Part shown: piece by piece, positions 1 to 8,998 of the stretch
Layout: each line of letters starts with the position of its first letter
How positions within the stretch are numbered: position 1 is the stretch's first letter
From: Hansschlegelia quercus
Lineage (GTDB): Bacteria; Pseudomonadota; Alphaproteobacteria; Rhizobiales; Methylopilaceae
Assembly: GCF_004310425.1 (NCBI RefSeq)
Contig: NZ_SIUB01000003.1
Coordinates: forward strand, 124,001 to 188,000
Direction of reading: 5' to 3'
Length of the DNA: 64,000 nt
Notes under the pieces: generated by a model
The model's database searches: none
What the model was told of the DNA's origin: nothing
What the model saw: only the letters and a program-made list of their open reading frames with translations
Translations under genes and position numbers: made by a program

Positions 1-59
1 CCGGATGACGATCCCGGATCGGCTGAGGGCCGGTGCGGGACGACGACCTTCTGCGAACG

Positions 60-941
60 TCACTTCTGGCAGACCGGGCAGAAGAACGTCGACCGCCCCG
101 TCTGCACGATCCGCTTCACGATCCCCCGGCAGCCCGGCGTCAGGCAAGGCTCGTCTTCGCGATCGTAGACCCGGAAGGAATGCTGGAAATAGCCGAGCTC
201 GCCGTCGGCGTGGGAGAAGTCGCGCAGCGTCGAGCCGCCTGCTGCGATCGCGTCCTCCAGAACGTTGCGGATCGCGACTGCGAGGTCACCGGCCTTTGGC
301 CTGGGGCCGCCATTCGCCTTGGCGATTGTGCCAGCCAGCCGCTTCGGCGACAGGCGCGAACGGTGGAGCGCCTCGCACACATAGATGTTGCCGAGGCCGG
401 CGATCAGCCGCTGGTCGAGCAGCGCGGCCTTCAGGCTCGTCTGCTTGTTTCGGAACAGTTTCGCCAGCAGGGCGCCGTCGAGTTCATTGCCGAGCGGCTC
501 TATGCCCATGCGGCTGAACAGAGGATGCGCCATGAGCGTGGCGCGTGGCGCAAGCAGCATGAAGCCGAAGCGCCGTGGGTCGTTGTACGTGATCACCGCG
601 CCGCCGGACATGCGGAACTCGACGTGATCGTGCGCGGCGGCTTTCGAGCGCGGATGGTGGAAGGCGCCCGGCGTCGCTGCCTCATCGCCGAGATCGACCC
701 GGAACGAGCCGGACATGCCGAGATGCATCACCAGCGTCTCGCCGTCGTCAAGATCGGCCAACAGATATTTCGCCCGGCGTCCGAGCGAGACGACGGTGCG
801 ACCGGTCAAGCGTTCCGCGAAACGCTCGGGAAAAGGAAAGCGCAGATCCGGGCGGCGGGCTTCAACCTGCTCGATCCGCCGCCCTTCCATGACCGGCGCA
901 AGGCCCCGCCGGACGGTCTCGACCTCGGGAAGCTCGGGCAC
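60..941 (-). CDS. mutM: formamidopyrimidine-DNA glycosylase
   Basis: Base-excision repair glycosylase/AP lyase that removes 8-oxoguanine and FaPy lesions. The N-terminus after the start reads [13 protein letters not shown], giving the catalytic Pro2 and Glu3 of the Fpg family. The C-terminus (about residues 262-291) carries a four-cysteine zinc finger (CLTPGC...CPVC) with QTGRSTFFC. At 293 residues the length is normal and complete. The start codon is GTG (bases 939-941 read on the minus strand), 6 bases after the hemE stop, so the two genes are probably co-transcribed. mutM beside hemE is common near alphaproteobacterial origins. Confidence 0.96.
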   Translation of the reverse strand: MPELPEVETVRRGLAPVMEGRRIEQVEARRPDLRFPFPERFAERLTGRTVVSLGRRAKYLLADLDDGETLVMHLGMSGSFRVDLGDEAATPGAFHHPRSKAAAHDHVEFRMSGGAVITYNDPRRFGFMLLAPRATLMAHPLFSRMGIEPLGNELDGALLAKLFRNKQTSLKAALLDQRLIAGLGNIYVCEALHRSRLSPKRLAGTIAKANGGPRPKAGDLAVAIRNVLEDAIAAGGSTLRDFSHADGELGYFQHSFRVYDREDEPCLTPGCRGIVKRIVQTGRSTFFCPVCQK

Positions 942-947
942 GCCGCC

Positions 948-2021
948 TCAGCCCGCGCTGCGGACCCGCGCGACAAGCTGAGCGACATGCTCCGGCGGCG
1001 TCTGCTGGCGCACGCCATGGCCGAGATTGAGGATCAGCGGAAACCCGCTCAGGGCGTCCAGGACTGCGTCGACGGCTCGATCAAGCGCGGGACCCCCGGC
1101 GACCAGTGCAATCGGGTCCACGGCCCCCTGGAGGGCGATGTGGGAGGGAACCGCCGCGCGTGCGGCCGCAGGATCCTCCGATGTGCCGATTCCAAAACCC
1201 TGCGCCGGGATGGCGCGGGCGAAGGCCCCGAGCTTGGTCCCGGCGCCGCGAGCGAAGGCGATGATCTTCGCGTCAGGAACCTCAGCCCGCACCTTGTCGC
1301 AAAGCGCCTTGATCGGCGCAGTCGACCAACGCTCGAACTCCGACGGCGGCAGGTCGCCGCTCCAGCTGTCGAAGATCTGCACGGCGTCCGCGCCAGCCTT
1401 GAGCTGCGCGACGAGATGCGCGGCGGAGGCTTCCACCAGCATGTCCATCAGCGCCTGGAACGTTTCTGGCTCGCGATAGGCGAGCAGCCGCGCCGGGGCT
1501 TGCTCGTCGCCGCCGCGTCCGGCGACCATATAGGTCGCAACCGTGTAAGGCGCGCCGCAGAACCCGATCAGCGCCTTATTCTGCGAGAGCTCGGAGCGCA
1601 CGCGGGAGACAGTCTCGTAGACCGGCGAGAGCATCGCAAGATCGATCGTCTCGCGAAGCCTCTTGAACTCGCCGAGCGACGTCACCGGATCGAGCCGCGG
1701 CCCTTCGCCTTCGACGAAGCGAACGTTCTGGCCGAGCGCATGGGGCACGACCAGGATGTCGGAGAACAGGATCGCCGCGTCGAGATCGAAGCGGCGGATC
1801 GGCTGGAGCGTGACCTCGGTCGCGAAATCGGGCGTGTAGCAGAGGTCGAGGAAGCCGCCGGCCCTGGCCCGAAGCTCCCGATATTCCGGGAGATAGCGGC
1901 CCGCCTGCCGCATCAGCCAGACCGGAGGCGTCTTCTGGGTCTCTCCGGAGAGCGCCTTCAGGAAGCGCGAAGCCTCTCGCGTCGAAGGCTCGGCGAGCCG
2001 TTCAGCCACAGGACCGCTCAC
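948..2021 (-). CDS. hemE: uroporphyrinogen decarboxylase
   Basis: Cytosolic heme-pathway enzyme converting uroporphyrinogen III to coproporphyrinogen III by four decarboxylations. Family signatures are visible: PPVWLMRQAGRYLPEYRE near residue 32, the aspartate-rich AAILFSDILVVPHALG, and GFCGAPYTVATYM. At 357 residues it is full length. The start is GTG at 2019-2021, supported by an upstream AAGGAGACCGG ribosome-binding site. It is transcribed away from the predicted origin and just before mutM. hemE flanking the chromosomal origin is the arrangement known from Caulobacter and many relatives. Confidence 0.97.
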   Translation of the reverse strand: MSGPVAERLAEPSTREASRFLKALSGETQKTPPVWLMRQAGRYLPEYRELRARAGGFLDLCYTPDFATEVTLQPIRRFDLDAAILFSDILVVPHALGQNVRFVEGEGPRLDPVTSLGEFKRLRETIDLAMLSPVYETVSRVRSELSQNKALIGFCGAPYTVATYMVAGRGGDEQAPARLLAYREPETFQALMDMLVEASAAHLVAQLKAGADAVQIFDSWSGDLPPSEFERWSTAPIKALCDKVRAEVPDAKIIAFARGAGTKLGAFARAIPAQGFGIGTSEDPAAARAAVPSHIALQGAVDPIALVAGGPALDRAVDAVLDALSGFPLILNLGHGVRQQTPPEHVAQLVARVRSAG

Positions 2022-2337
2022 CCGGTCTCCTTTCCCAGACTCTTAGAGATTGAGTCTTCTACTGCTTTTATTAGGGGGGCGGATTACAACCGTTATAGGT
2101 CGTCCACAAGGCGTCCACAGCGAGACCGGCGTTAACCCGGAATCAACCAAGCGGGTTAACGCTGCGTTAAGAGGGCGTTTACGAGTTGTTAACGGATTGG
2201 GCGGATTTGGCCGCGTCGACGACAGCGATCGTGACCGGTGTTGATGGAATTCGGGCGTTCGGCGCCAGCCGGTCCCGACCGGGCGCCAACGGGCGTTTTC
2301 ATCCCCAGTCATCCACCGCTGCGTCGACAGGCTGTGC
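2022..2337. other. oriC: predicted chromosomal replication origin (oriC), hemE-side
   Basis: This 316-base non-coding gap lies between divergent hemE and the PPDK/PEP-synthase regulator, the same neighbours as Caulobacter Cori. It holds a perfect TTAA-N7-TTAA box (2156-2170), further TTAA half sites at 2132 and 2189, and an AT-richer stretch around 2053-2098. DnaA-box-like nonamers, each with two or three differences from TTATCCACA, lie at 2100-2108 (TCGTCCACA), 2111-2119 (GCGTCCACA), 2299-2307 (TCATCCCCA) and 2309-2317 (TCATCCACC). The boxes are weak individually; the call rests on synteny plus motif clustering. dnaA itself is not in the window. Confidence 0.75.
2156..2170. promoter_or_regulatory. 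CtrA-type box in the predicted origin
   Basis: The sequence TTAACGCTGCGTTAA matches TTAA-N7-TTAA exactly. CtrA bound at such sites in Caulobacter Cori represses replication initiation. The protein itself is not encoded in this window, so the regulator is inferred. Confidence 0.6.
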
Positions 2338-3210
2338 GTGTCCGAAATGATCGAGACGCCTCCTTCGTTCCATGTCCATCTGGTCTCCGACTCCACCGGC
2401 GAGACGCTGGTCGCGGTCGCTCGCGCGGCGGCCTCGCAGTATGCGGGGATCTCGAGCGTCGATCACGTCCATCCGCTGGTGCGCTCGGCTCGCCAGCTCG
2501 AACGCGTGCTGAAGGAGATCGAGGCCGAACCAGGCATCGTGCTCTACACGCTGGTGGAGGAGACTCTGATCGAGACGCTGGAGGCGCGCTGCCGGGATCT
2601 CGGCTGCCCCTGCCTCTCCGTGCTCGCCCCGGTGTTCCAGCTGCTGCGCTCCTATCTCGGCGCTGAGCAGGCCAACATGCCGGGCGCCCAGCACCAGCTC
2701 GACGCGGAGTATTTCAGGCGCATCGACGCGCTGAATTACACGATGGCGCATGACGACGGGCAGGACAGCCAGGGCCGCTATCTCGCGGAGGCCGACGTCA
2801 TCCTGCTCGGCGTCAGCCGCACCTCGAAGACGCCGACCTCGATCTATCTCGCCAACCGCGGCGTCAAGACTGCGAACATCCCGCTCGTCCCCGATCTTCC
2901 GCCGCCGCATGGACTGGAGACGCTGAAAGGCCCGCTGATCGTCGGCCTCGTCGCCTCGCCCGAGCGCATCGTCGCGATCCGCCACAACAGGCTGCTCGGC
3001 CTCGAAGGCGACAAGGCGGGCCGGCTGCAGGAGAGCAACTACGTCGATCCAGGCTCCGTCGCGTCCGAGATCATGGCGTCCCGTCGCTTCTGCGCCCGAC
3101 ATGGCTGGCCGACCATCGACGTCACCCGCCGTTCGATCGAGGAGACGGCGGCGGCGATCATGGCGATGCTCGTCGAACACCGCGCCGGACGGACGGCGGA
3201 GCGGGAATGA
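2338..3210 (+). CDS. pyruvate,phosphate dikinase / PEP synthase regulatory protein (DUF299)
   Basis: Bifunctional kinase/pyrophosphorylase that switches PPDK or PEP synthase on and off by phosphorylating an active-site threonine. Family motifs are [10 protein letters not shown] near residue 14 and the P-loop-like [18 protein letters not shown] near residue 160. At 290 residues it is the expected length. The start is either GTG 2338 or ATG 2347, three codons later; the conserved domain begins after both. Its position next to the hemE-side origin matches Caulobacter RP001. The stop overlaps the start of maf (ATGA), so these begin an operon maf-aroE-coaE-dnaQ. Confidence 0.93.
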   Translation: MSEMIETPPSFHVHLVSDSTGETLVAVARAAASQYAGISSVDHVHPLVRSARQLERVLKEIEAEPGIVLYTLVEETLIETLEARCRDLGCPCLSVLAPVFQLLRSYLGAEQANMPGAQHQLDAEYFRRIDALNYTMAHDDGQDSQGRYLAEADVILLGVSRTSKTPTSIYLANRGVKTANIPLVPDLPPPHGLETLKGPLIVGLVASPERIVAIRHNRLLGLEGDKAGRLQESNYVDPGSVASEIMASRRFCARHGWPTIDVTRRSIEETAAAIMAMLVEHRAGRTAERE

Positions 3211-3818
3211 TCGGGTTCTGGCGGTTCCATATGCCGCTCGTCCTCGCTTCGACGAGCGCGATCCGTCTGAGGGTTCTCGCGGAAGCCGGGCTCCCGGCCG
3301 AGGCGGTCGGCTCGGGCGTCGACGAGCGCGCCGTCGAAGTCTCGTCCGGGGCGGCGACACCCGCCGCGGTCGCAGTCTCGCTGTCGCAGGCCAAGGCGCT
3401 CGCCGTGTCGGACCGCATGCCCGGCAGGCTGGTGCTCGGATGCGACCAGACCCTCGATCTCGATGGCGAGCGCTTCACCAAGCCCGTCGATCGGGACGCT
3501 GCGCGCGCTCAGCTCGAGCGCCTTTCCGGCCGCACCCACCGCCTTGTCTCTGGCTCGGCGCTCGCTCGAGACGGCCTGCTGCTCTGGAGCGGCTTCGCGG
3601 ACGCGCGTCTGACCATGCGCCCGCTTTCGGCCGACTTCATTGCGCTTTATCTGCAGGAAGCCGGCGACGCGCCGCTTTCGAGCGTCGGCGGCTATCAGTA
3701 TGAGGGACTGGGCGCGCATCTTTTCGAGCGCGTCGACGGAGACGACCGCACCGTGTTCGGACTGCCGCTTCTCATCGTCCTCGAAGCGCTGCGCGGGATC
3801 GGGGCGCTGGCTTCGTGA
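3207..3818 (+). CDS. maf: Maf-like nucleoside triphosphate pyrophosphatase
   Basis: Housecleaning NTP pyrophosphatase acting on non-canonical or methylated nucleotides. [19 protein letters not shown] near residue 11 is the Maf substrate-binding N-terminus, followed by the conserved [21 protein letters not shown] and GGYQYEGLG. The ATG at 3207 overlaps the previous stop and has a GGAG about seven bases upstream; a start at 3231 would trim eight residues but lacks a good ribosome-binding site. Full length at about 200 residues. It overlaps aroE by four bases (GTGA). Confidence 0.93.
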   Translation: MIGFWRFHMPLVLASTSAIRLRVLAEAGLPAEAVGSGVDERAVEVSSGAATPAAVAVSLSQAKALAVSDRMPGRLVLGCDQTLDLDGERFTKPVDRDAARAQLERLSGRTHRLVSGSALARDGLLLWSGFADARLTMRPLSADFIALYLQEAGDAPLSSVGGYQYEGLGAHLFERVDGDDRTVFGLPLLIVLEALRGIGALAS

Positions 3819-4654
3819 CCGCGCGCCGCGCCTGCGTCATGGGGTTCCCGGTCGCGCAATCGCGCTCGCCGCTGATCCACGGTCACTGGCTTCGCCAGCA
3901 TGGGATCGACGGGTCCTACGAGCGCGTGCAGCTGCCCGCCGAGGACTTCGAAACCTTCGTCCAAGACCTGGCGGAGAACGGCTTCGTCGGCGGCAACGTC
4001 ACCGTGCCGCATAAGGAGGCCGCCTTCGCGCTTCTCGACGAAGCCGACGAGGCGGCGTCGGCGATGGGCGCCGCCAACACGCTGTGGCTAGACGACGGGA
4101 GGCTCAAGGGCGCGAATACCGACGGTTTTGGCTTCCTCGCCAATCTGGACCAGGCTGCTCCGGGATGGGAAGGCAGGCGACAGCTCGCGGTAGTGCTCGG
4201 CGCTGGCGGCGCTGCGCGGGCGGTCGTGCACGCGCTCCGTTCTCGGGGGTTTTCGCGGGTGGCCGTGGTGAACCGCACGGTCACGCGCGCCGCCGCCGTC
4301 GCCAGGCTCGCCGGAAGCGCCGGGGAAGCCTACGGACCGGACGAAGCGCCGGAGCTGCTCTCGGAGGCCGGCCTGCTGGTCAACGCCACCTCGCTGGGGA
4401 TGGCCGGCAAGGGGCGGCTCTACGTCGATCTGAGCTCGCTCGCCCGCTCGGCGGTCGTGACCGATCTCGTCTACGCGCCGCTGGAGACCGAACTGCTGGC
4501 CCGCGCCCGCGCCCGCGGGAACATCGTCGTCGACGGCCTCGGCATGCTGCTGCACCAGGCGGTTCCCGGCTTCGAGCGCTGGTTCGGCGTTCGGCCGGAG
4601 GTGACGGAGGAACTCAGGGCTCTGGTGGTAAAGGACCTAGAGGGTGGATCGTAG
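3815..4654 (+). CDS. aroE: shikimate dehydrogenase (NADP+)
   Basis: Reduces 3-dehydroshikimate to shikimate in aromatic amino-acid synthesis. Visible motifs are SRSPLIHGHWL (shikimate binding), NVTVPHKE with the catalytic lysine, NTDGFGFL, and the dinucleotide-binding GAGGAARAVV near residue 130. The C-terminal VVDGLGMLLHQAVPGFERWFG is typical. Start GTG at 3815 overlaps the maf stop, indicating translational coupling. 279 residues, normal length. Confidence 0.95.
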   Translation: MTARRACVMGFPVAQSRSPLIHGHWLRQHGIDGSYERVQLPAEDFETFVQDLAENGFVGGNVTVPHKEAAFALLDEADEAASAMGAANTLWLDDGRLKGANTDGFGFLANLDQAAPGWEGRRQLAVVLGAGGAARAVVHALRSRGFSRVAVVNRTVTRAAAVARLAGSAGEAYGPDEAPELLSEAGLLVNATSLGMAGKGRLYVDLSSLARSAVVTDLVYAPLETELLARARARGNIVVDGLGMLLHQAVPGFERWFGVRPEVTEELRALVVKDLEGGS

Positions 4655-4660
4655 GGCCTC

Positions 4661-5245
4661 ATGCTCCTGATAGGCCTCACTGGCTCCATCGGCATGGGCA
4701 AGTCGACAACGGCCCGGCTGTTCGCGGAGGAAGGGGCTGCGGTGCATGATTCCGACGCCGCCGTCCACGCGCTCTACGCTGGCGCGGCTGTGCCTTTGAT
4801 CGAGGCCGCTTTCCCCGGAACGACGCGCGAGGGCGCGGTCGATCGGAAGGAGCTGGGGACGAGGGTGCTGGGCGACGCCAAGGCGCTCGAAAAGCTCGAA
4901 AACATCGTCCATCCTCTGGTGCGGGCGGCGGAGCGGGCGTTTCTCGACGAAGCGCGCGCTTCCGGGGCGACAATCGCCGTGGCGGACATTCCGCTGCTGT
5001 TTGAGACCGGGCGCGCGAAGGACTTCGACCGGGTCGTGGTGGTCAGCGCCGGCGCGGACGAGCAGCGCCGCCGGGTGATGGAGAGACCGGGCATGACGGA
5101 AGAGATCTTTGCGCGCATTCTTGAGCGCCAGCTTCCGGACGCCGAGAAGCGCGCTCGCGCCGGTGTCGTCATCGACACCTCGCGCGGCGTCGAGGACGCC
5201 CGCGCGCAGGTCCGCGCGGCGCTGAAAGATTTCGGGGCCGCCTGA
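4661..5245 (+). CDS. coaE: dephospho-CoA kinase
   Basis: Last step of coenzyme A synthesis: phosphorylates the ribose 3'-OH of dephospho-CoA. The P-loop [17 protein letters not shown] starts at residue 5, and [10 protein letters not shown] and [10 protein letters not shown] fit the CoaE fold. 194 residues, normal. It lies six bases after aroE and its stop overlaps the dnaQ start (TGATG). The order maf-aroE-coaE-dnaQ is conserved beside the origin in Hyphomicrobiales. Confidence 0.95.
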   Translation: MLLIGLTGSIGMGKSTTARLFAEEGAAVHDSDAAVHALYAGAAVPLIEAAFPGTTREGAVDRKELGTRVLGDAKALEKLENIVHPLVRAAERAFLDEARASGATIAVADIPLLFETGRAKDFDRVVVVSAGADEQRRRVMERPGMTEEIFARILERQLPDAEKRARAGVVIDTSRGVEDARAQVRAALKDFGAA

Positions 5246-5949
5246 TGCGCGAGATCGTGCTCGATACGGAGACGACCGGCCTTGACGCCCTGACCGGCGA
5301 CCGCGTGGTCGAGATCGGCTGCGTCGAGCTGCTGAACCGGATCGCGACCGGGAACAGCTATCACGTCTATCTCAACCCCGAACGGGACATGCCCGACGAC
5401 GCGTTCCGCGTCCACGGCCTGTCCCGCGAGTTTCTCTCCGACAAGCCGCTGTTCGCCGACGTGGTCGACGAGTTCCTGGACTTCATCAAGGAAGGCTCGC
5501 TCGTCATTCACAACGCGGCCTTCGACATGGGCTTCCTGAACGCCGAGCTGTCGCGCTGCGGGCGGGAGGCGATCGGCTCGGAGCGCGTGATCGACACGCT
5601 GATGCTGGCGCGGCGGAAGAACCCCGGCGGCTCCAACTCGCTCGACGCGCTCTGCCAGCGCTACGGCATCGACAATTCCCGCCGCACCAAGCACGGCGCA
5701 TTGCTCGACAGCGAAATCCTGGCCGAGGTCTATCTCGAACTCCTCGGCGGCCGTCAGGCGACGCTCGGTCTCAGCCACCTCGCCGACCGCGTGGCCGGCG
5801 GCGGCCGCACTGCCGCGCGCCGCCCCACGCCGCTCGCCCCGCGCCTGACGCCCAACGACATCGCCGCGCATCTGGCCTTCGTCGCGACGCTGAAGGAGCC
5901 GGTCTGGCGGGATTATTTCGTGGTGCCGGAGATGGTTGCGGCGGAGTAG
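5245..5949 (+). CDS. dnaQ: DNA polymerase III epsilon subunit (3'-5' proofreading exonuclease)
   Basis: Proofreading subunit of the replicative polymerase. The DEDDh exonuclease motifs are intact: VLDTETTGLD at residue 5 (Asp, Glu), HNAAFDMGFLN near residue 88, and HGALLDSEILAEVY near residue 150 with the catalytic His and Asp. 234 residues match the alphaproteobacterial form; the C-terminal tail would carry the alpha-subunit contact. The start overlaps the coaE stop by one base. The following gap to 6024 shows no clear terminator. Confidence 0.95.
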   Translation: MREIVLDTETTGLDALTGDRVVEIGCVELLNRIATGNSYHVYLNPERDMPDDAFRVHGLSREFLSDKPLFADVVDEFLDFIKEGSLVIHNAAFDMGFLNAELSRCGREAIGSERVIDTLMLARRKNPGGSNSLDALCQRYGIDNSRRTKHGALLDSEILAEVYLELLGGRQATLGLSHLADRVAGGGRTAARRPTPLAPRLTPNDIAAHLAFVATLKEPVWRDYFVVPEMVAAE

Positions 5950-6024
5950 GGAGGCGAAGCGCGCATCTCGCGCGACCGCTCCCCCTTGCCCTTCCGTGCC
6001 GGTCCAGCCGATTGTTCGGCCTCG

Positions 6025-7302
6025 ATGACCTTCCTCGACGCCCCCTCTTATTACGCCGCCGCAAACCCCGCGCAGGCTCCCCGTGAGCCGCTGCGAGGCG
6101 ACCTGCGCGTCGACGTGGCGATCGTGGGAGCGGGGTTCACCGGGCTGTCGGCGGCGCTGCATCTCGCCGAAGGCGGCAAGCGCGTCGTGGTGCTGGAGCA
6201 GGCGCGCGTCGGCTGGGGCGCCTCGGGGCGCAACGGCGGACAGGTTCACACCGGCCAGCGGCGCGAGCAGGACGAGCTCGAACGGATGGCCGGCCGCGAC
6301 GACGCAAGACGGCTCTGGGCGCTCGCGGAGGAGGCCAAGCGCCTCCTGCTTCACGACCTGATCGGCCGGCGCGGGATCGATTGCGCTTGGACGCCGGGTC
6401 TGATCCACGCCGATCACAAGCCGTCTTACGTCGCTGAGACGCATGCCTACGCCCGGCGGCTAGCCGAGGATTACGGGTACGAGGAGGTCGAGCCGCTCGA
6501 CCGCGAGCAGCTCTACGAGCTGGTGAGATCGGACAGCTATCACGGCGGCTCGATCGATCATGGCGGAGGCCATCTCGATCCGCTCGCGCTGGTCTACGGC
6601 CTCGCCCAAGCGGCTGAAGGCGCCGGCGCCAAGATCTACGAGGGCGCCAAAGTGAGGCGCATCCGCCATGGCGGTCGGCCGCAGCTGTTTACCGCGGAAG
6701 GCTCGGTCTCGGCGGACACGGTGCTGATCTGCACGGACGGACTGCTGGAGGGCGTCGAGCCTGCGGTGGAGGCGCATGTCGCGCCGATCGCGAACCACAT
6801 CGCGACCACCGTGCCGCTCGGCGACCGGCTGCAGGAGGCCCTGACCTCCCAGGCCGCGGTCTCCGACAGCCGCTATGTCGTCTATTACTACCGCCCGACG
6901 CCGGACGGGCGGCTGCTATTCGGCGGCGGCGAGACCTATTCGACGACGCTGCCCAGGGACATCGCGCCGATCGTGCGGCCGCATATGCTGAAGGTGTTCC
7001 CGCAGCTCGCCGACGTCGAGCTCGAGCATGCCTGGGGCGGAGTTCTCGGCATCACGCCGACGCGGCTTCCTTTCGTACGCGCGGTCAGCCCGAATGTGCT
7101 GGTCGCGGCCGGCTATTCCGGCCAGGGCGTCATGCTCGGCCCGCTCTTCGGCAAGATTCTGGCGGAGGCGTGTTCCGGCCAGCTTGACCGCTTCGATCTG
7201 CTGTCGCGCCTTCCCGTGCCGAGTTTCCCGGGCGGCCGCTGGCTGCAAAGGCCGCTGTTGATCGCCGTGATGAGCTATTACGCGCTACGCGACAGGCTGT
7301 AG
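6025..7302 (+). CDS. FAD-dependent amine oxidoreductase, gamma-glutamylputrescine oxidase-like
   Basis: DAO-family flavoenzyme resembling PuuB/OrdL, which oxidise gamma-glutamylputrescine or related amines. The Rossmann motif GAGFTGLSAALHLAEGGK is near residue 37, and GWGASGRNGGQVHTGQR follows, typical of this subfamily; the C-terminal GYSGQGVMLGPLFGKILAEA is the second FAD-binding segment. ATG at 6025 is chosen over an upstream TTG at 5986 because homologues begin close to the dinucleotide fold. 425 residues. No puuA/puuC-like neighbours are present, so the substrate is uncertain. It converges on the efflux gene at 7310 with only seven bases between. Confidence 0.85.
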   Translation: MTFLDAPSYYAAANPAQAPREPLRGDLRVDVAIVGAGFTGLSAALHLAEGGKRVVVLEQARVGWGASGRNGGQVHTGQRREQDELERMAGRDDARRLWALAEEAKRLLLHDLIGRRGIDCAWTPGLIHADHKPSYVAETHAYARRLAEDYGYEEVEPLDREQLYELVRSDSYHGGSIDHGGGHLDPLALVYGLAQAAEGAGAKIYEGAKVRRIRHGGRPQLFTAEGSVSADTVLICTDGLLEGVEPAVEAHVAPIANHIATTVPLGDRLQEALTSQAAVSDSRYVVYYYRPTPDGRLLFGGGETYSTTLPRDIAPIVRPHMLKVFPQLADVELEHAWGGVLGITPTRLPFVRAVSPNVLVAAGYSGQGVMLGPLFGKILAEACSGQLDRFDLLSRLPVPSFPGGRWLQRPLLIAVMSYYALRDRL

Positions 7303-7309
7303 CTGCTCC

Positions 7310-8971
7310 TCAGTGCCCCGCAGGCGCGGCCGCTCCGGAGGCCGGCCGCTTCACCAGCGGGACCAGCAGGACGATCGCGAAGAACAGGATCGTCAGGGCC
7401 CAGAACAAGTCGCCGAAGGCGAGCACCAACCCCTCCCGGCGCACCATGTTCGCAAGCTGCCTGACCGCCACAAGGTCCGAATCCGAGCCGAGCCGCGTCG
7501 AGAAGCCTTGCGCGAGCGACGCCATCTGCTCCTCCGCGGCCTGCCGGCCCCAGGTCACGTGCTCGCGCAGGCGCAGCATGTGAAGGTCCTGCCGGTCGTT
7601 CAGGAAGGTGTTGATGAAGGCGAGCCCGAAGGCGCCGCCGAGATTGCGCATCAGGTTGAACAGGCCGCTGGCGTTCTTGAGTTTTGGGGGCGGCAACGTG
7701 GCGAGCGAGACGACGTTGATGGGCACCATGCACATCATCAGCGCGGAGCCGCGCAGCGCCTGGGGAACGAACAGGTTCCAGAACGCCCAGTCCTTGGTGA
7801 TGTAGGTGAGATCGATGCAGGACAGCGCGAAGCCGGAAAAGCCGGCGGCGATCAGAAAGCGGGGATCGACCTTGCGCGACAGGATGCCGACGACCGGCGC
7901 GGTCATGAACATGAACAGGCCGGAGACGAACACCGTTTCGCCGATCTGTAGGCTGTCGTAGCCGCGCACCCGGCCGAGGAAGACCGGGTAGAGATAGGTC
8001 ATCCCGTAGAGCCCGATGCCCATGATGAAGGTGAGCAGCGAGCCGACGGCGAAGTTGCGGTTGCGGTAGACCTGGAGGTCGACCAGCGGCGTCCGCGCCG
8101 TGAAGGAGCGCCAGAAGAATACCGCGCCGCCGATCAGCGAGAGCACCGCGAGGTTGCGGATCGTCTCGTCCTGAAACCAGTCGTCCTTCGCGCCGTCCTC
8201 CAGCACGTACTCCATGCCGCCGAGGAAAATGGCGAGCGCGATCAGCGCGACATAGTCGAGCTGCTTCAGCAGCCCGGTCTCCGGCTCGTCGAAGTCGACC
8301 AGCGTCCATGCGAGCAGGGTCGCGACCGCGCCGGGCACGACGTTGATCAGGAACAGCCAGTGCCAGGAGAGCAGCTCGGTGAGATAGCCGCCGACGGTCG
8401 GGCCGACGGTCGGCGCGAGCGTCACGGTGAGGCCGACCAGCGCCATGATCGCGGGCTGATGGCGGCGGGGAAAAATGGTGTAGGCCGCGGCGAATGCGGT
8501 CGGGATCATGCCGCCGCCGATGAAGCCCTGCAGCGCGCGGTAGACGATCATCTCCGGCAGCGTCGTCGCGGTGGCGCAGAGCACGCTCGCGATCGTGAAG
8601 CCGGCGGCCGAGATCGAGAACAGCACGCGCGTCGAGAGCGCCCGGCTGAGGAAGCCCGACAGCGGGATCATCACGACCTCGGCGATCAGATAGCTCGTCT
8701 GCACCCACGAGATCTCGTCGGCGCTGGCGGAGAGCCCTGCCTGGATCTCGGCGATCGAGGACGAGACGATCTGGATGTCCAGGATCGCCATGAACATGCC
8801 GAACACCAGCGCGAAGAACGCGATCAGTCTTCGCGGCGTGACGACAGGCTCGGAGGGCGGAGAAATCCCCGCGCCCGAAGCGCGCGATGAGCCCGGAGCC
8901 GACGACCCGGTGGGGACGCGGGATGGTCCGTCGGCTCCAACGACGCCTGGAGGATTGGCGTCGTCGCTCAT
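7310..8971 (-). CDS. emrB: DHA2-family MFS multidrug efflux transporter, EmrB/QacA type
   Basis: Inner-membrane proton-driven drug exporter working with an HlyD-type adaptor. About fourteen hydrophobic segments are visible starting near residue 47 (LIAFFALVFGMFMAILDIQIV), with the DHA2 motif D-x-x-I-V in the first helix and GPTVGGYLTELLSWHWLFLI near residue 170. 553 residues is slightly long owing to a Pro/Ser/Gly-rich cytoplasmic N-terminus of about 40 residues. It lies 27 bases after the adaptor gene on the same strand, so one operon driven from the operator-bearing promoter near 10.3 kb. Confidence 0.93.
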   Translation of the reverse strand: MSDDANPPGVVGADGPSRVPTGSSAPGSSRASGAGISPPSEPVVTPRRLIAFFALVFGMFMAILDIQIVSSSIAEIQAGLSASADEISWVQTSYLIAEVVMIPLSGFLSRALSTRVLFSISAAGFTIASVLCATATTLPEMIVYRALQGFIGGGMIPTAFAAAYTIFPRRHQPAIMALVGLTVTLAPTVGPTVGGYLTELLSWHWLFLINVVPGAVATLLAWTLVDFDEPETGLLKQLDYVALIALAIFLGGMEYVLEDGAKDDWFQDETIRNLAVLSLIGGAVFFWRSFTARTPLVDLQVYRNRNFAVGSLLTFIMGIGLYGMTYLYPVFLGRVRGYDSLQIGETVFVSGLFMFMTAPVVGILSRKVDPRFLIAAGFSGFALSCIDLTYITKDWAFWNLFVPQALRGSALMMCMVPINVVSLATLPPPKLKNASGLFNLMRNLGGAFGLAFINTFLNDRQDLHMLRLREHVTWGRQAAEEQMASLAQGFSTRLGSDSDLVAVRQLANMVRREGLVLAFGDLFWALTILFFAIVLLVPLVKRPASGAAAPAGH

Positions 8972-8998
8972 CGCGCGCGTCTCGGGCGCGGGGTCACG

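Noticed and set aside
33-2135. 700-codon plus-strand open frame over mutM and hemE
   Set aside because: It is antisense to two unmistakable genes and has the Arg/Ala-rich composition typical of shadow frames in GC-rich DNA.
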